32,322 bases of DNA from Candidatus Pelagibacter sp. TMED118 (GCA_002170205.2 NHFT02000007.1:98239-130560); one strand, 5' to 3'. Numbered from the stretch's first letter, positions 15,632 to 25,269 are shown. Translations and numbers: made by a program. Notes: a model not told the origin generated them from the sequence alone.

Positions 15632-16921
15632 ATGTTTTTTAAATTAGGAAAATCAAAAAAAGGGGAAAGTGATAAAAATTCCCAATTAAATGTTGACTTA
15701 GAAATCATAACAAAAATGAATCAAGAGTTTGCAATTTCTCTTGATTTAAACGATACACTTCAAACTGCTCTTCAGGTCATAATTAAACGAATAAATGCAC
15801 AAGCTGCAAATATATTTTTAATTAATGAAAAAAAGAAAAAATTTGAATGTATTGCCTCGCTACATCAAAATTATTTAGATGAATATGAACTAGATTTAAA
15901 GGATGGTGTTATGGGAAAAGCTGTAGAATTAAGAAAATGTATTAGAGTTGGCAATGTCAGAAAAGATGTTAGGGATATAGCCGAATTTTATTTCGACTTA
16001 GATAATAAAACGAATTTTACAACTTACTCTGTTTTATGTTCCCCACTAATTGCTGCAAATGAATGTTTGGGTGTAATTCATTGTTTGAATAAGAAAACAG
16101 ATACAAAATTATTTATAGAGGAAGATAGAAAATTATTAGAAACTCTTTCGGCTCCAGCTGCTTTAGCTATAAGGAATGCAAAAATGGCTAAGGAAATGAT
16201 AGAAAAAAATAAAATTCAAAAAGAAATAGAAATAGTTGGCGAGATTCAAAGGTCGCTTCTTTCTAAAAATAAAAAAGAAAATTTTCCAATTGCGGGAATA
16301 AATATTCCAGCAAAAATTGTTTCTGGAGATTTCTATAATTTTTCTGATCTTGGAGATGGAAAGTTTGGTTTTGGTGTAGCTGATGTGTCCGGCAAAGGAA
16401 TAAAATCCTCTCTATTAATGTCTAAGGCATCAAGTCTATATAGTTGTTTAAGTAAAAGTATATTTTCTACCTCAGAGCTACTAATGATACTAAATAACGA
16501 AATTTGTGAAACAATATCTCGAGGTATGTTTGTTACGATGTTGATAGGAATTTACGATACTAACAAAAAAGAAATAAAAATATCAAGCGCAGGTCATGAA
16601 CCACCACTAATTTTTCATAAAAATGGAAATTTTTCGTCACTTGATGATGCTGGTCCTCCTTTGGGAATAGTTCCTAAAACAAGATATAAAGAAAATTGTA
16701 TATCATTCGATAATAGCTCCATATACATTTTTACCGATGGGATAACCGAGATTAAAGATCCTAAAGGGGAAATGTTAGGTTCAGAGGGATTTAAAGATTA
16801 CATAATAAAATACAAATCTAAGTCTATCGATGAAAGATTAAAAATAATTATTGATGATATTATAAATTCCGGAAAGATTCAAAAAGACGACCTAACAGTT
16901 TTAGTCGTTGATTCAAAATAG
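15632..16921 (+). CDS. GAF domain-SpoIIE (PP2C) serine/threonine phosphatase
   Basis: Cytoplasmic sensor-phosphatase of the RsbU/SpoIIE type, 429 aa. Residues about 28-185 form a GAF domain (LQTALQVIIKRINAQAANIF; later SPLIAANECLGVIHCLN). A short coiled-coil linker with EIVGEIQRSLL (about 199-210) follows, then the PP2C domain (about 215-429). Metal-binding aspartates are in SGDFYNF (Asp233), ADVSGKG (Asp251), FTDGITE (Asp369) and KDDLTVLVV (Asp420), so the enzyme should be active. Such proteins usually dephosphorylate an anti-sigma-factor antagonist in partner-switching systems, but no STAS or anti-sigma gene is nearby. It is divergent from pilD and convergent with the dehydrogenase gene (6-bp gap). 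The target and GAF ligand are unknown. Confidence 0.92.
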   Translation: MFFKLGKSKKGESDKNSQLNVDLEIITKMNQEFAISLDLNDTLQTALQVIIKRINAQAANIFLINEKKKKFECIASLHQNYLDEYELDLKDGVMGKAVELRKCIRVGNVRKDVRDIAEFYFDLDNKTNFTTYSVLCSPLIAANECLGVIHCLNKKTDTKLFIEEDRKLLETLSAPAALAIRNAKMAKEMIEKNKIQKEIEIVGEIQRSLLSKNKKENFPIAGINIPAKIVSGDFYNFSDLGDGKFGFGVADVSGKGIKSSLLMSKASSLYSCLSKSIFSTSELLMILNNEICETISRGMFVTMLIGIYDTNKKEIKISSAGHEPPLIFHKNGNFSSLDDAGPPLGIVPKTRYKENCISFDNSSIYIFTDGITEIKDPKGEMLGSEGFKDYIIKYKSKSIDERLKIIIDDIINSGKIQKDDLTVLVVDSK

Positions 16922-16927
16922 AAATTC

Positions 16928-18163
16928 TTAACCGAATCTTAAAGAACTATAAGGTTTTAAATCTAAATTTGTATTCTCGTTAGATATCATATTAGAAACA
17001 ATTTTTCCTGATATTGCCCCAAGTGTCCATCCTAAATGATGATGACCAAAACAATAAAAAATATTTTCATAATTTTTTGATGGTCCAATTACAGGTAAAA
17101 AGTCTGGCAATGTTGGTCTAAAACCTAACCACTCATCTTTATGCTCCGGAAGTCCGTCTAACATCTCTTTTGCATTAAGAATTAAGTTCTTAATTCTATT
17201 CTTCGACAAAGGATTATCTAATCCGCCGAATTCTACAGTTCCAACAACCCTTAAACCTTGTTCCATTGGAGTCATTCCAAAACCTCTATTCGAATAGACT
17301 ACTGGTCTTGAAATTAAGTGGTCATAGCCTTTAAAATGCACGTGATATCCTCTTTCAGTATCTAATGGAATTTTTTCATGAAGTTTATCCGTCAATCTCT
17401 TAGAAAATGCGCCACATGCTATTACAAGCTTATCAAATATAAATTTTTGATCTTCAGATTTAATTACAGGTTTCTTCTCATCAAATTCAAGATTTTTTAC
17501 ATTTAGTTTTAAAAATTTACCGCCTTTTTGAGTAAAGTTCTTAAATAATTTTATAAGTATTTTTTTTGGATTTCTAGCATGTCTTGCATAATCATAAAAT
17601 ACACCACCATAATAAAATGGTTTAAGGTTTGGTTCTAAATCATGTATTTCCTTTTTATTTAAAATTTGTTGTTTAACACCTAGATCCTCTCTAATTTGAA
17701 TCTCTAAATTTCTACTTTTTAAATTTTGCTTATTCCAAACATAAAGAATTCCATTGTTCTCAATTAATCCAGATATATCTATATCGTCAAATAATTCATC
17801 AAAGGCAGGTAAAGATAAATTTAATATTTGATGCATATATTTTGCTGTATGCATCATTTTATTTTTTGAACAGTTGCTAAGAAACTTATAGAACCAAGGT
17901 ATCATCTTTGGAACATAATTCCATTTCAACGCTAATGGTCCCCTGGTGCTCATTAGCATTGCAGGAACATCGGTTACAACATCAGGTCTATTCAATGGTA
18001 CTGATGCGTATGGCGAAAAATGACCTGCATTTCCATATGATGCTGCATTACCTGGCTCGTCTCGATCAAACAAAGTAACATCAAAACCTTTTTTTTGAAG
18101 AAACAAGGCATTACAAACTCCTTGAATACCTGCACCAATTATTGCAACTTTAAATTTTTGCAT
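16928..18163 (-). CDS. dadA: FAD-dependent D-amino-acid dehydrogenase (DadA-like)
   Basis: DAO-family flavoenzyme, 411 aa, expected to deaminate D-amino acids to keto acids and pass electrons to the respiratory chain at the membrane. The N-terminal dinucleotide-binding motif is GAGIQG (10-15) with a following acidic residue (FDRDEPGNAASYGNAGHFSP), as in DadA. The C-terminal FAD segment includes GFRPTLPDFLPVIGPS and GHHHLGWTLGAISG. Length matches DadA. The start ATG is preceded by AGGG. It lies 53 bp after rodA on the same strand and may be read through from it. Related sarcosine/glycine-oxidase-type enzymes share this fold, so the substrate is not certain; D-alanine released from peptidoglycan would fit the neighbouring wall genes but is only an inference. 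Confidence 0.85.
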   Translation of the reverse strand: MQKFKVAIIGAGIQGVCNALFLQKKGFDVTLFDRDEPGNAASYGNAGHFSPYASVPLNRPDVVTDVPAMLMSTRGPLALKWNYVPKMIPWFYKFLSNCSKNKMMHTAKYMHQILNLSLPAFDELFDDIDISGLIENNGILYVWNKQNLKSRNLEIQIREDLGVKQQILNKKEIHDLEPNLKPFYYGGVFYDYARHARNPKKILIKLFKNFTQKGGKFLKLNVKNLEFDEKKPVIKSEDQKFIFDKLVIACGAFSKRLTDKLHEKIPLDTERGYHVHFKGYDHLISRPVVYSNRGFGMTPMEQGLRVVGTVEFGGLDNPLSKNRIKNLILNAKEMLDGLPEHKDEWLGFRPTLPDFLPVIGPSKNYENIFYCFGHHHLGWTLGAISGKIVSNMISNENTNLDLKPYSSLRFG

Positions 18164-18216
18164 TCCCTATAATATAAAAAAATTACAAAATATTAGGGTG
18201 ACAAATTATACAATTT

Positions 18217-19341
18217 TTAAGAAATGATTTGCCTATTGTATATTCTGGAACTCATTACTATTCCAAAGCCTATCATGGTTGCTAACATAGAAGACCCTCC
18301 ATAAGACATAATCGGCAGTGGAGATCCTACGATTGGCAAGAGTCCTAGGACCATGCTCATATTTACTGTTATATAAATGAATATAGAGGATGCAAATCCG
18401 TAACAAAATAGCTTACTAAAATAACTTCTCGAATTCATTCCAATGCTAATAATCCTGTAAATTATGATAGCATATAGAATTAGCAATAAAAGTGAGCCTA
18501 AAAAACCAAACTCTTCAGAATATAATGTAAATATAAAGTCTGTATGCTTTTCAGGTAAAAATTCTAAGTATCCTTGGGTTCCTTTTAAAAAACCCTTTCC
18601 ATAAAATCCACCAGATCCAACTGCAATTTTTGATTGAATAATTTGATATCCTGCTCCAAGTGGATCTCTATCAGGATTAAAGAAACTTAATATTCTAAGT
18701 TTTTGGTATGGCTTTAAAAATGAAATGATAAACGGTGCTGAAATAACAAAAGTAATTGTAGCAAATACAAAGTATTTAATATTTATACCTGCTAGCCATA
18801 ACACCATAATTCCACTTAATGCAATTAGAATAGATGTACCAAGGTCTGGTTGGGTAATTACTAAAAATATTGGTAGTATTAAAACTACTATTGGAACAAA
18901 GATATTGGTAAACTTATTAATATTATGTATTTGAGCCCGGTGATAATATTTGGCAAAACATATAATTATTGCAATTTTCATTAGTTCCGATGGTTGTAAA
19001 TTTAAAAAATATAAATTAATCCATCTTTGAGATCCTGATGCAGTTATTCCGAAGAATGAGGCCCAAATTAGTAATAATAAGGTTGCTCCGTAAAATAGAT
19101 AAGAGAGAGAAAACCAAGTTTTAATATTTATAAATGAAATTACTAACATTAACACAAAAAAAACGACAAATCTTATGGCATGATTTTTTGTATGATAAAG
19201 AACTTCTCCGCCGTCAGTTGAATACATTGCTGAACAACTTATTAGACCAATTAATAAAATACAAATTACTAAAAAGTAATCTATAGATCTTATCTTTTGA
19301 AAAAAAGTTTGTTGATTGGAGAATGAAATATTATTATACAT
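18217..19341 (-). CDS. rodA: Rod-shape peptidoglycan glycosyltransferase RodA (SEDS family)
   Basis: Polytopic inner-membrane SEDS protein, 374 aa, that polymerises glycan strands for cell elongation with PBP2. About ten hydrophobic helices are visible. SEDS landmarks include LQPSELMKIAIIICFAKYY, VITQPDLGTSILIAL, the periplasmic loop GFYGKGFLKGTQGYLEFLPE, then KHTDFIFTLYSEEFGFLG, and a C-terminal PIVGSPLPIMSYGGSSM. Length is that of RodA rather than FtsW. It follows mrdA with a 4-bp gap, the usual mrdA-rodA pairing, and ends the mre-mrd cluster. Confidence 0.96.
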   Translation of the reverse strand: MYNNISFSNQQTFFQKIRSIDYFLVICILLIGLISCSAMYSTDGGEVLYHTKNHAIRFVVFFVLMLVISFINIKTWFSLSYLFYGATLLLLIWASFFGITASGSQRWINLYFLNLQPSELMKIAIIICFAKYYHRAQIHNINKFTNIFVPIVVLILPIFLVITQPDLGTSILIALSGIMVLWLAGINIKYFVFATITFVISAPFIISFLKPYQKLRILSFFNPDRDPLGAGYQIIQSKIAVGSGGFYGKGFLKGTQGYLEFLPEKHTDFIFTLYSEEFGFLGSLLLLILYAIIIYRIISIGMNSRSYFSKLFCYGFASSIFIYITVNMSMVLGLLPIVGSPLPIMSYGGSSMLATMIGFGIVMSSRIYNRQIIS

Positions 19342-19345
19342 TTAA

Positions 19346-21304
19346 TTAAACTTTTATTGCCCTACTTTTTCTATCTTCATGTCTATCAACTACGGCTCTC
19401 ATTAACCTTTTTGCTATAGGTGCAGCAGCCTTACTCCCGGATCCACCATGTTCTACGAGTATACTCATTGCATATCTCGGTTCAACGTACGGACCGAAAG
19501 CAATAAACCATGCGTGATCTCTATTTTTGTATGGTATTTGTGAAATATCTAAATCTAGCTCCCTCTCTTGCTCAGTTATTCTTTTAACTTGCGAAGTCCC
19601 AGTCTTACCAGCAAATTGGTACTTAGGGTTTTCAATTCTTGATGAGTATGATGTTCCATAAATCTCATTAGTAGATTTAAACATTGCATCCAAAACAAAT
19701 TTAACATTTTCAGGATTTTTATATAACGGTTCGAATTCTCTGTTACCAGGTCTAATAAATTCCTCGGTTGCTTTTATTAAAGAATTATCATCTTTTTTAA
19801 TATCTAACTCATTTTCTTTCATTATTTTTTTAATTCTTTCATATGAATATTGGTTTTGATCGAGCTTAATTTTAGGATAAATTTTATATCCACCATTTGC
19901 CAGTTGAGCTGTCATTAAACACAACTGTAAGGGATTAGTCTGAATATATCCTTGACCAATGCCTGTTATAAAAGTTTCGCCTAAATACCAGTTTTGACCA
20001 AGATTGTCTTTTTTCCATTTAGTCGAGGGGACTAGTCCCTCTTTTTCGTTTTCAAAATACTCACCCAATACTTTATTTCCCAAACCAAATTTTTTTGCGG
20101 TTATATTAAGTCTATCAACCCCTAAAAGCCTGGCCAGTTCATAAAAATATATATCACAAGATTGTTTTATAGAATTTTTAAGACTCATGTATCCGTGTCC
20201 TTTTTTTTTCCAGCAGTGATATTTTTGACCATACATCTCAACCTTGCCATTACATTGAACCTGCATATCTGGTCTAATTACGTCATTTTCTAATGCAGAG
20301 AGTGCTACAATCGGTTTGATAGTAGAGCCAGGAGAGTATAATCCTGAGATTGTTTTGTTTAGTAAAGGGTTTAGTGGATCAGACTTAATACTATTCCAAC
20401 GTTTTTCATCAATACCATATAAAAAAATATTTGGATCGAAAGAGGGTGAGGAATTCATTGCTATGATTTCTCCTGTATAAATATCCATTACACTTATTGA
20501 CCCTGCCTTATTTTCAAGAAGCTCTGACGTAAGTTTCTGAATTTCAGTATCTATAGTTAGATTAATTGTTTGTCCTTTCGCGCCCTCTTTAAAATCTATT
20601 TGATTTATTCTTTTTCCAAATGCATTTACTTCATAACGTTGCACACTATTTGTTCCTATTAATTCTTTCTCAAATTTTTTCTCTAGCCCAGATTTTCCAA
20701 CCCGTAAGCCTGGTACATTTCTATCTTTTATAATCTTATTTCTTAGGATATCATTTGTGCTTACTTGTGAAACATAACCGAGAACATGTGTATAACTTTC
20801 ACCAAAAGGATAACTTCGCCCTACTGTTATTACAGGTTTGGCTCCTGGTAATTCGTGAAGATAAAAGTTTATTTTCGCAAATTCGTCCCAACTCAAATTT
20901 TCAGATATTATAAGACTTTCCCAAGGTTTTTGATTGTTTTTATTTGATACAATTTTAGATAATTTTTTATTATCAAATTTTAGTATGTCTTTAAGTCTAA
21001 CGATGAGACTTTTAAAATCTTCAACTTGTTCTGGAACAACATGTAACTGATAAACTTTCAAATTACCTGCAATTGTATTACCAAAATAGTCTTTAAATTC
21101 TCCTCTTATTGGTGGTAACCTTGTTTCCCTTAATCTATTTTTATCAGAAAGTGTTAAATATTTTTTGTTTTCACTAATCTGTAGTGAAAATAATCTTCCA
21201 ACAATTCCAAATAGGACCACTGCTTTAGCAGCAGAAAATATAAACATTCTTCTGTTAATTGTTTTTAATTTACTTAGTCCGGTATCTTGATTTCCACTAA
21301 TCAT
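19346..21304 (-). CDS. mrdA: Penicillin-binding protein 2 (elongasome transpeptidase)
   Basis: Class B PBP that crosslinks peptidoglycan during elongation, partner of RodA and MreC; 652 aa from the chosen start. One N-terminal membrane helix (about 20-42), pedestal domain with LRETRLPPIRGEFKDYFGN (59-77), then the transpeptidase domain. Its motifs are SPGSTIKPI (catalytic Ser327, Lys330), SCD (382-384) and KTGTSQ (567-572). The ATG at 21304 is chosen because it gives the normal PBP2 N-terminus and overlaps the mreD stop by 8 bp (ATGATTAG). A longer frame open to 21394 would add 30 residues lying entirely within mreD. All catalytic motifs are intact. Confidence 0.96.
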   Translation of the reverse strand: MISGNQDTGLSKLKTINRRMFIFSAAKAVVLFGIVGRLFSLQISENKKYLTLSDKNRLRETRLPPIRGEFKDYFGNTIAGNLKVYQLHVVPEQVEDFKSLIVRLKDILKFDNKKLSKIVSNKNNQKPWESLIISENLSWDEFAKINFYLHELPGAKPVITVGRSYPFGESYTHVLGYVSQVSTNDILRNKIIKDRNVPGLRVGKSGLEKKFEKELIGTNSVQRYEVNAFGKRINQIDFKEGAKGQTINLTIDTEIQKLTSELLENKAGSISVMDIYTGEIIAMNSSPSFDPNIFLYGIDEKRWNSIKSDPLNPLLNKTISGLYSPGSTIKPIVALSALENDVIRPDMQVQCNGKVEMYGQKYHCWKKKGHGYMSLKNSIKQSCDIYFYELARLLGVDRLNITAKKFGLGNKVLGEYFENEKEGLVPSTKWKKDNLGQNWYLGETFITGIGQGYIQTNPLQLCLMTAQLANGGYKIYPKIKLDQNQYSYERIKKIMKENELDIKKDDNSLIKATEEFIRPGNREFEPLYKNPENVKFVLDAMFKSTNEIYGTSYSSRIENPKYQFAGKTGTSQVKRITEQERELDLDISQIPYKNRDHAWFIAFGPYVEPRYAMSILVEHGGSGSKAAAPIAKRLMRAVVDRHEDRKSRAIKV

Positions 21305-21818
21305 TTTTTTTATCCTTAAAAATAATTTTTTGATAAATATCAAACAAGTATGAAAAAATATAATAGAGTAAAAATGTAAAAATAATGTTCCCAATTAGAT
21401 CGTAATAATTTATATCTGCTTCAAATAAAGTAATTAACAAGAAAAAATTTATCGATGTTGCAACTAATATTGTTATCAAAAAAAACATCCAGTCTTTAAC
21501 AATACTAGGTCTTAATGTTATATTTCTTAAATATGCAGCAAAACCGCAAATTATAAAATACGTAAAACTACTTACTCCTATGGGGAAACCTAAAACAACA
21601 TCATTGAATAAACCTGCAAAAAAAATATATCCATAACCTAAACTTTCACTTCTTTTTAAACTCCAATAGTAAATTAATATAAAGGGAAAATTAAAAGAAA
21701 AAAAATTATAATTTAAGTAATTAAAATCAAACTCATTTAGCGTTGAAGTAAAAAGTAAGATCAATGGTAAAAAAGTCAATAACTTTTTGAATCTTGTTTT
21801 CTTTGTTTGCACGCTCAT
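21297..21818 (-). CDS. mreD: Rod-shape determining membrane protein MreD
   Basis: Small polytopic inner-membrane protein of the elongasome, 173 aa, with about five hydrophobic helices. The segment SLGYGYIFFAGLFNDVVLGFPIG shows the MreD pattern of a Gly/Asp-containing helix (G...ND...G.P.G), present here at about 54-78. Sequence is otherwise weakly conserved, as usual for MreD. It starts directly at the end of mreC with no gap and overlaps mrdA by 8 bp. Position between mreC and mrdA makes the call secure. Confidence 0.9.
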   Translation of the reverse strand: MSVQTKKTRFKKLLTFLPLILLFTSTLNEFDFNYLNYNFFSFNFPFILIYYWSLKRSESLGYGYIFFAGLFNDVVLGFPIGVSSFTYFIICGFAAYLRNITLRPSIVKDWMFFLITILVATSINFFLLITLFEADINYYDLIGNIIFTFLLYYIFSYLFDIYQKIIFKDKKND

Positions 21819-22652
21819 CTATTTTACTTCCTCAGTATATGACACGACCTTAACAAAAGTGAGTTGTGAAAGATTTGAAAAAAAATTTATTTTATTTTCT
21901 GTTGTAATTTCTCCTACTGGAATACCAGATTTAAAAATACCTCCTGATCCTGATGTAAAAATAATTTTTTTTCCACTTAAATTATTATCATTTTTAAAAT
22001 ATTGAATATTCGCTGTATTTGCTCCATTGCCAGACATGATAGATTGAATATTACCGGGCTCTAAAATAACAGGAATTTTGCTATTAAGATCTGAAATCAA
22101 TAATACTCTTGATGTAGCATAATTTACCTCTACAACTTTTCCTACTAAATATGGACCATCAAGAACTGCCATACCTATTTTTAATTTTTCTCTGCTACCT
22201 TTGTTGAGTATTACTGATCTTAAAAATGGGCTTTCTTTATCTAGAAGGACTTTTGCAACTAGCTCCTCTGAATCAAAAATATATTCATCAATTAATTTTC
22301 TCAATCTTTCGTTCTCAAAACTTAAATACTTAGTATTTAAATCTTTCGCCTTAAGTTTATTTAATTTTTTTTTTAATTCATCGTGCTCTTCATATAAACT
22401 TAAGTGATTATTAATTATTCTTATTGTGCTACTCATTTGTTGTTCTGGCAAAGATACAACGAAAGATACCCTGTAAACAATCTCATTCAATCCAGACTTA
22501 AGATAATTAATAGGTGCAAAATTTATTCTAGATAAAATTATTAAAATAAATGAAAATATAATTAAAGCTATAAGTGAAAATCTCTGTTTATTACCTTTTT
22601 TTAAAAAGGCAGAGCGAATTGCAATTACAAAATCGTCCCTACCAGTAGTCAT
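21819..22652 (-). CDS. mreC: Rod-shape determining protein MreC
   Basis: Bitopic periplasmic scaffold that links MreB and PBP2/RodA, 277 aa. It has a short basic cytoplasmic tail, a membrane helix (about 24-41), a coiled coil (about 80-122, ELKKKLNKLKAKDL and FENERLRKLI) used for dimerisation, and a double beta-barrel domain (about 128-272) with VILNKGSREKLKIGMAVLDG and VGKVVEVNYATSRVLLISDL, typical of MreC. It starts 6 bp after mreB ends and abuts mreD. Confidence 0.96.
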   Translation of the reverse strand: MTTGRDDFVIAIRSAFLKKGNKQRFSLIALIIFSFILIILSRINFAPINYLKSGLNEIVYRVSFVVSLPEQQMSSTIRIINNHLSLYEEHDELKKKLNKLKAKDLNTKYLSFENERLRKLIDEYIFDSEELVAKVLLDKESPFLRSVILNKGSREKLKIGMAVLDGPYLVGKVVEVNYATSRVLLISDLNSKIPVILEPGNIQSIMSGNGANTANIQYFKNDNNLSGKKIIFTSGSGGIFKSGIPVGEITTENKINFFSNLSQLTFVKVVSYTEEVK

Positions 22653-22658
22653 AAATTA

Positions 22659-23693
22659 TTAATATTCTGATAATACTGTTGAGAAAATCTCCTCTTGATC
22701 TAAGGCTTTTCCTGTTCCTACCGCGACACAAGCAAGTGGATCTTCAGCAATATGCACTGGTAACCCTGTCTCTTTTGAGAATCTTTTGTCAATGTTTTTT
22801 AATAAAGCTCCCCCGCCAGTTAATGTTAATCCCATGTCGACTAGATCTGCCGATAACTCTGGAGGTGTATTTTCTAATGCATCTTTAATTCCATTTATCA
22901 TCTCTTTAATTATTGGATTTAAAGCTTCAGAAGTATCACGCTCTGTAATATTAACCTCTTTCGGAGTTCCAGATCTTATATCTCTACCTTTTACGGCGTA
23001 CTTATTCTCGTTCGTTGGTATTGCAGTACCAACTTCTTTTTTTATTTTTTCCGCAGAACTGTCGCCTATCATTAAATTATATTCTTTTCGCATAAAATTT
23101 GCTAATGCATGATCCATTGCATCTCCTGCAACTCTTAAAGAGTTTGAATAAACAACTCCTCCAAGGGACATAACAGCTATTTCAGTAGTTCCTCCGCCTA
23201 TATCGACCACCATTGATCCAGTCGCTTCAGAAATTGGTAAACCAGCTCCAATAGCCGCCGCGATAGGTTCCTCTATAAGTTGTACTCTTCTTGCGCCAGC
23301 CGCAAGAGCACTGTCTTGTATCGCTTTTCTCTCAACAGGTGTTGATCCAGTCGGGACACAAATTAAAATTCTTGGATTCGCAAATGTACTTCGTTTATGA
23401 ACTTTTTTTATGAAGTGTTTGATCATTTCTTCTGTAACTATAAAATCAGCAATAACGCCGTCCCTTAAAGGTCTTATTGCACTTATGTTTCCTGGCGTTC
23501 TACCCAACATAGTTTTTGCCTCATCACCTACTGCTAAAACAGATTTTTTACCTTTGTTGTCCACAACCGCTACAACAGATGGTTCATTTAATACAACTCC
23601 TTGCCCTTTTAAAACAACGAGTGTATTCGCCGTGCCAAGGTCAATAGCCATATCTTGTGACCATATCTTTGATATTTTGTCAAATATTCCCAT
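22659..23693 (-). CDS. mreB: Actin-like cell-shape protein MreB
   Basis: Membrane-associated actin homologue that positions the elongation machinery, 344 aa, full length. Nucleotide-binding motifs are all present: phosphate-1 DLGTANT (18-24), phosphate-2 DIGGGTTEIA (164-173) and the adenosine motif TGGGALL (292-298), plus EEPIAAAIGAGLPI (141-154). The N-terminal MGIFDKISKIW could form a short amphipathic membrane-binding helix. Its ATG lies one base after the leuA stop, so leuA and the shape genes are almost certainly on one transcript; no separate promoter has room in a gap, though one inside leuA cannot be excluded. Confidence 0.98.
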   Translation of the reverse strand: MGIFDKISKIWSQDMAIDLGTANTLVVLKGQGVVLNEPSVVAVVDNKGKKSVLAVGDEAKTMLGRTPGNISAIRPLRDGVIADFIVTEEMIKHFIKKVHKRSTFANPRILICVPTGSTPVERKAIQDSALAAGARRVQLIEEPIAAAIGAGLPISEATGSMVVDIGGGTTEIAVMSLGGVVYSNSLRVAGDAMDHALANFMRKEYNLMIGDSSAEKIKKEVGTAIPTNENKYAVKGRDIRSGTPKEVNITERDTSEALNPIIKEMINGIKDALENTPPELSADLVDMGLTLTGGGALLKNIDKRFSKETGLPVHIAEDPLACVAVGTGKALDQEEIFSTVLSEY

Positions 23694-23694
23694 A

Positions 23695-25269
23695 TTATAT
23701 ACCTCTAACTTTTTGATGTTTTATTTGAAGAGAAGGTGCTTTTTTCTCTCTTTTAATAAGCATTTTATTTAATGCATTTAAGTATGCACTAGCAGACGCA
23801 ACCAATGTATCAGTATCAGATGACTGACCTACAGTTGTTCTCTCATTTTCCTCTATTTTAACACTTACAGTAGCTTGTGCATCTGTACCTTCAGTGACTG
23901 CATGAACTTGATATAATAATAACTTCATTTCATGCGGATAAAGTTCCTTTATACATTTAAACGTTGCATCCACAGGTCCATCTCCAGTTTGGCTAGTGCT
24001 TTTTATTTCACCAAAAACATCTAGTGTCATTTCAGCTTTTTGAGGTTCACCTGTACCTGCAAATACCTTTAAAGATTTTAAACTTATTGCATTTAATTTA
24101 TTATCAAAAATCAAGCTATCATCCACCAAGGCTACTATATCTTCGTCATAAATATGTTTTTTTTTATCTGCTAAAATTTTAAACTTTCCAAAAGCATTTT
24201 GAATTACATCATCGGTAACATTTGTGTAACCTAAATCATTTAATTTATCTTTAAATGCGTGTCTTCCAGAATGTTTACCCATTACTAATGAGGTTTTTTT
24301 AACTCCTACACTTTCGGGTGTCATAATTTCATAAGTTTCTCTATTTTTTAACATCCCATCTTGGTGGATTCCTGATTCATGTGCAAAAGCATTTTTACCT
24401 ACTATTGCTTTATTAAATTGCACTGGGAAACCAGTTGCATTTGAAACAATTTTGGAAGCCTTGCTAATTAATTCAGTCTTAATTCCTGTTTCGTATGGCA
24501 TTAAATCATTTCTTGTTTTTATTGCCATCACAATTTCTTCTAAAGCTGCATTTCCAGCTCTCTCTCCTATTCCATTAATTGTACATTCTATTTGTCTTAC
24601 TCCAGCTGATAAACCCGCAAGAGCATTTGCGACAGCTAAACCTAAATCATTATGGCAATGAGCAGATATAATTGCTTTATCTATATTTGGTACATTGTTT
24701 TTTATGTGTGTAATGGTTCTAGCAAACTCCTCAGGTATAGAATAACCAACTGTGTCTGGAATATTAATTGTTGTGGCACCACAGTTAATAGCTAGTTCGA
24801 TTGTTTTACACATAAAATCTAAATCTGTTCTTGTTCCATCCTCACATGACCATTCAACATCATCGGTAAAATTTCGTGCGTAACTGACACTTTCTTTAAT
24901 GGCTTCAATAACTTGTTCTTTTGTCATATCCAACTTATGTTTCATATGAACGGGACTAGTTGAGATAAAAGTATGAATTCTAAATCTTTTAGCAAATTTT
25001 AGTGATTCATTACATGCATCAATATCTTTTTTTAAAGCTCTAGACAAACCACAGGGTATCGAATTTTTAACAATTTTACTGATTGCTGAAACCGCTTCAA
25101 AATCACCAGGCGAAGAAATTGGGAATCCTGCTTCAATAATATCTATTCCCATCTCATCAAAAACTCTTGAGATCTGAATTTTTTCTTCTACGCTCATTGA
25201 TGCCCCTGGAGATTGTTCTCCATCTCTCATAGTTGTATCAAAAATAAATACTTTGTTATTTTTACTCAT
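23695..25269 (-). CDS. leuA: 2-isopropylmalate synthase (leucine biosynthesis)
   Basis: Cytosolic enzyme that condenses acetyl-CoA with 2-oxoisovalerate, the committing step to leucine; 524 aa. The TIM-barrel has FDTTMRDGEQSPG (10-22; Arg15, metal-binding Asp16) and HCHND (204-208, metal-binding His204/His206) with GERAGNAALEE (235-245). The C-terminal leucine-sensing LeuA dimer domain (about 390-524) is present with GDGPVDATFKCI and ATVSVKIEENERTTVGQS, so feedback inhibition is likely. The ATG at 25269 is chosen over an upstream in-frame start at 25302 because it gives the usual N-terminus and leaves the promoter outside the gene. mreB follows one base after its stop. Confidence 0.97.
   Translation of the reverse strand: MSKNNKVFIFDTTMRDGEQSPGASMSVEEKIQISRVFDEMGIDIIEAGFPISSPGDFEAVSAISKIVKNSIPCGLSRALKKDIDACNESLKFAKRFRIHTFISTSPVHMKHKLDMTKEQVIEAIKESVSYARNFTDDVEWSCEDGTRTDLDFMCKTIELAINCGATTINIPDTVGYSIPEEFARTITHIKNNVPNIDKAIISAHCHNDLGLAVANALAGLSAGVRQIECTINGIGERAGNAALEEIVMAIKTRNDLMPYETGIKTELISKASKIVSNATGFPVQFNKAIVGKNAFAHESGIHQDGMLKNRETYEIMTPESVGVKKTSLVMGKHSGRHAFKDKLNDLGYTNVTDDVIQNAFGKFKILADKKKHIYDEDIVALVDDSLIFDNKLNAISLKSLKVFAGTGEPQKAEMTLDVFGEIKSTSQTGDGPVDATFKCIKELYPHEMKLLLYQVHAVTEGTDAQATVSVKIEENERTTVGQSSDTDTLVASASAYLNALNKMLIKREKKAPSLQIKHQKVRGI

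Noticed and set aside
22786..23112. Open frame of 108 codons antisense to mreB
   Set aside because: It lies wholly within a highly conserved mreB; its composition is explained as the complement of that gene.
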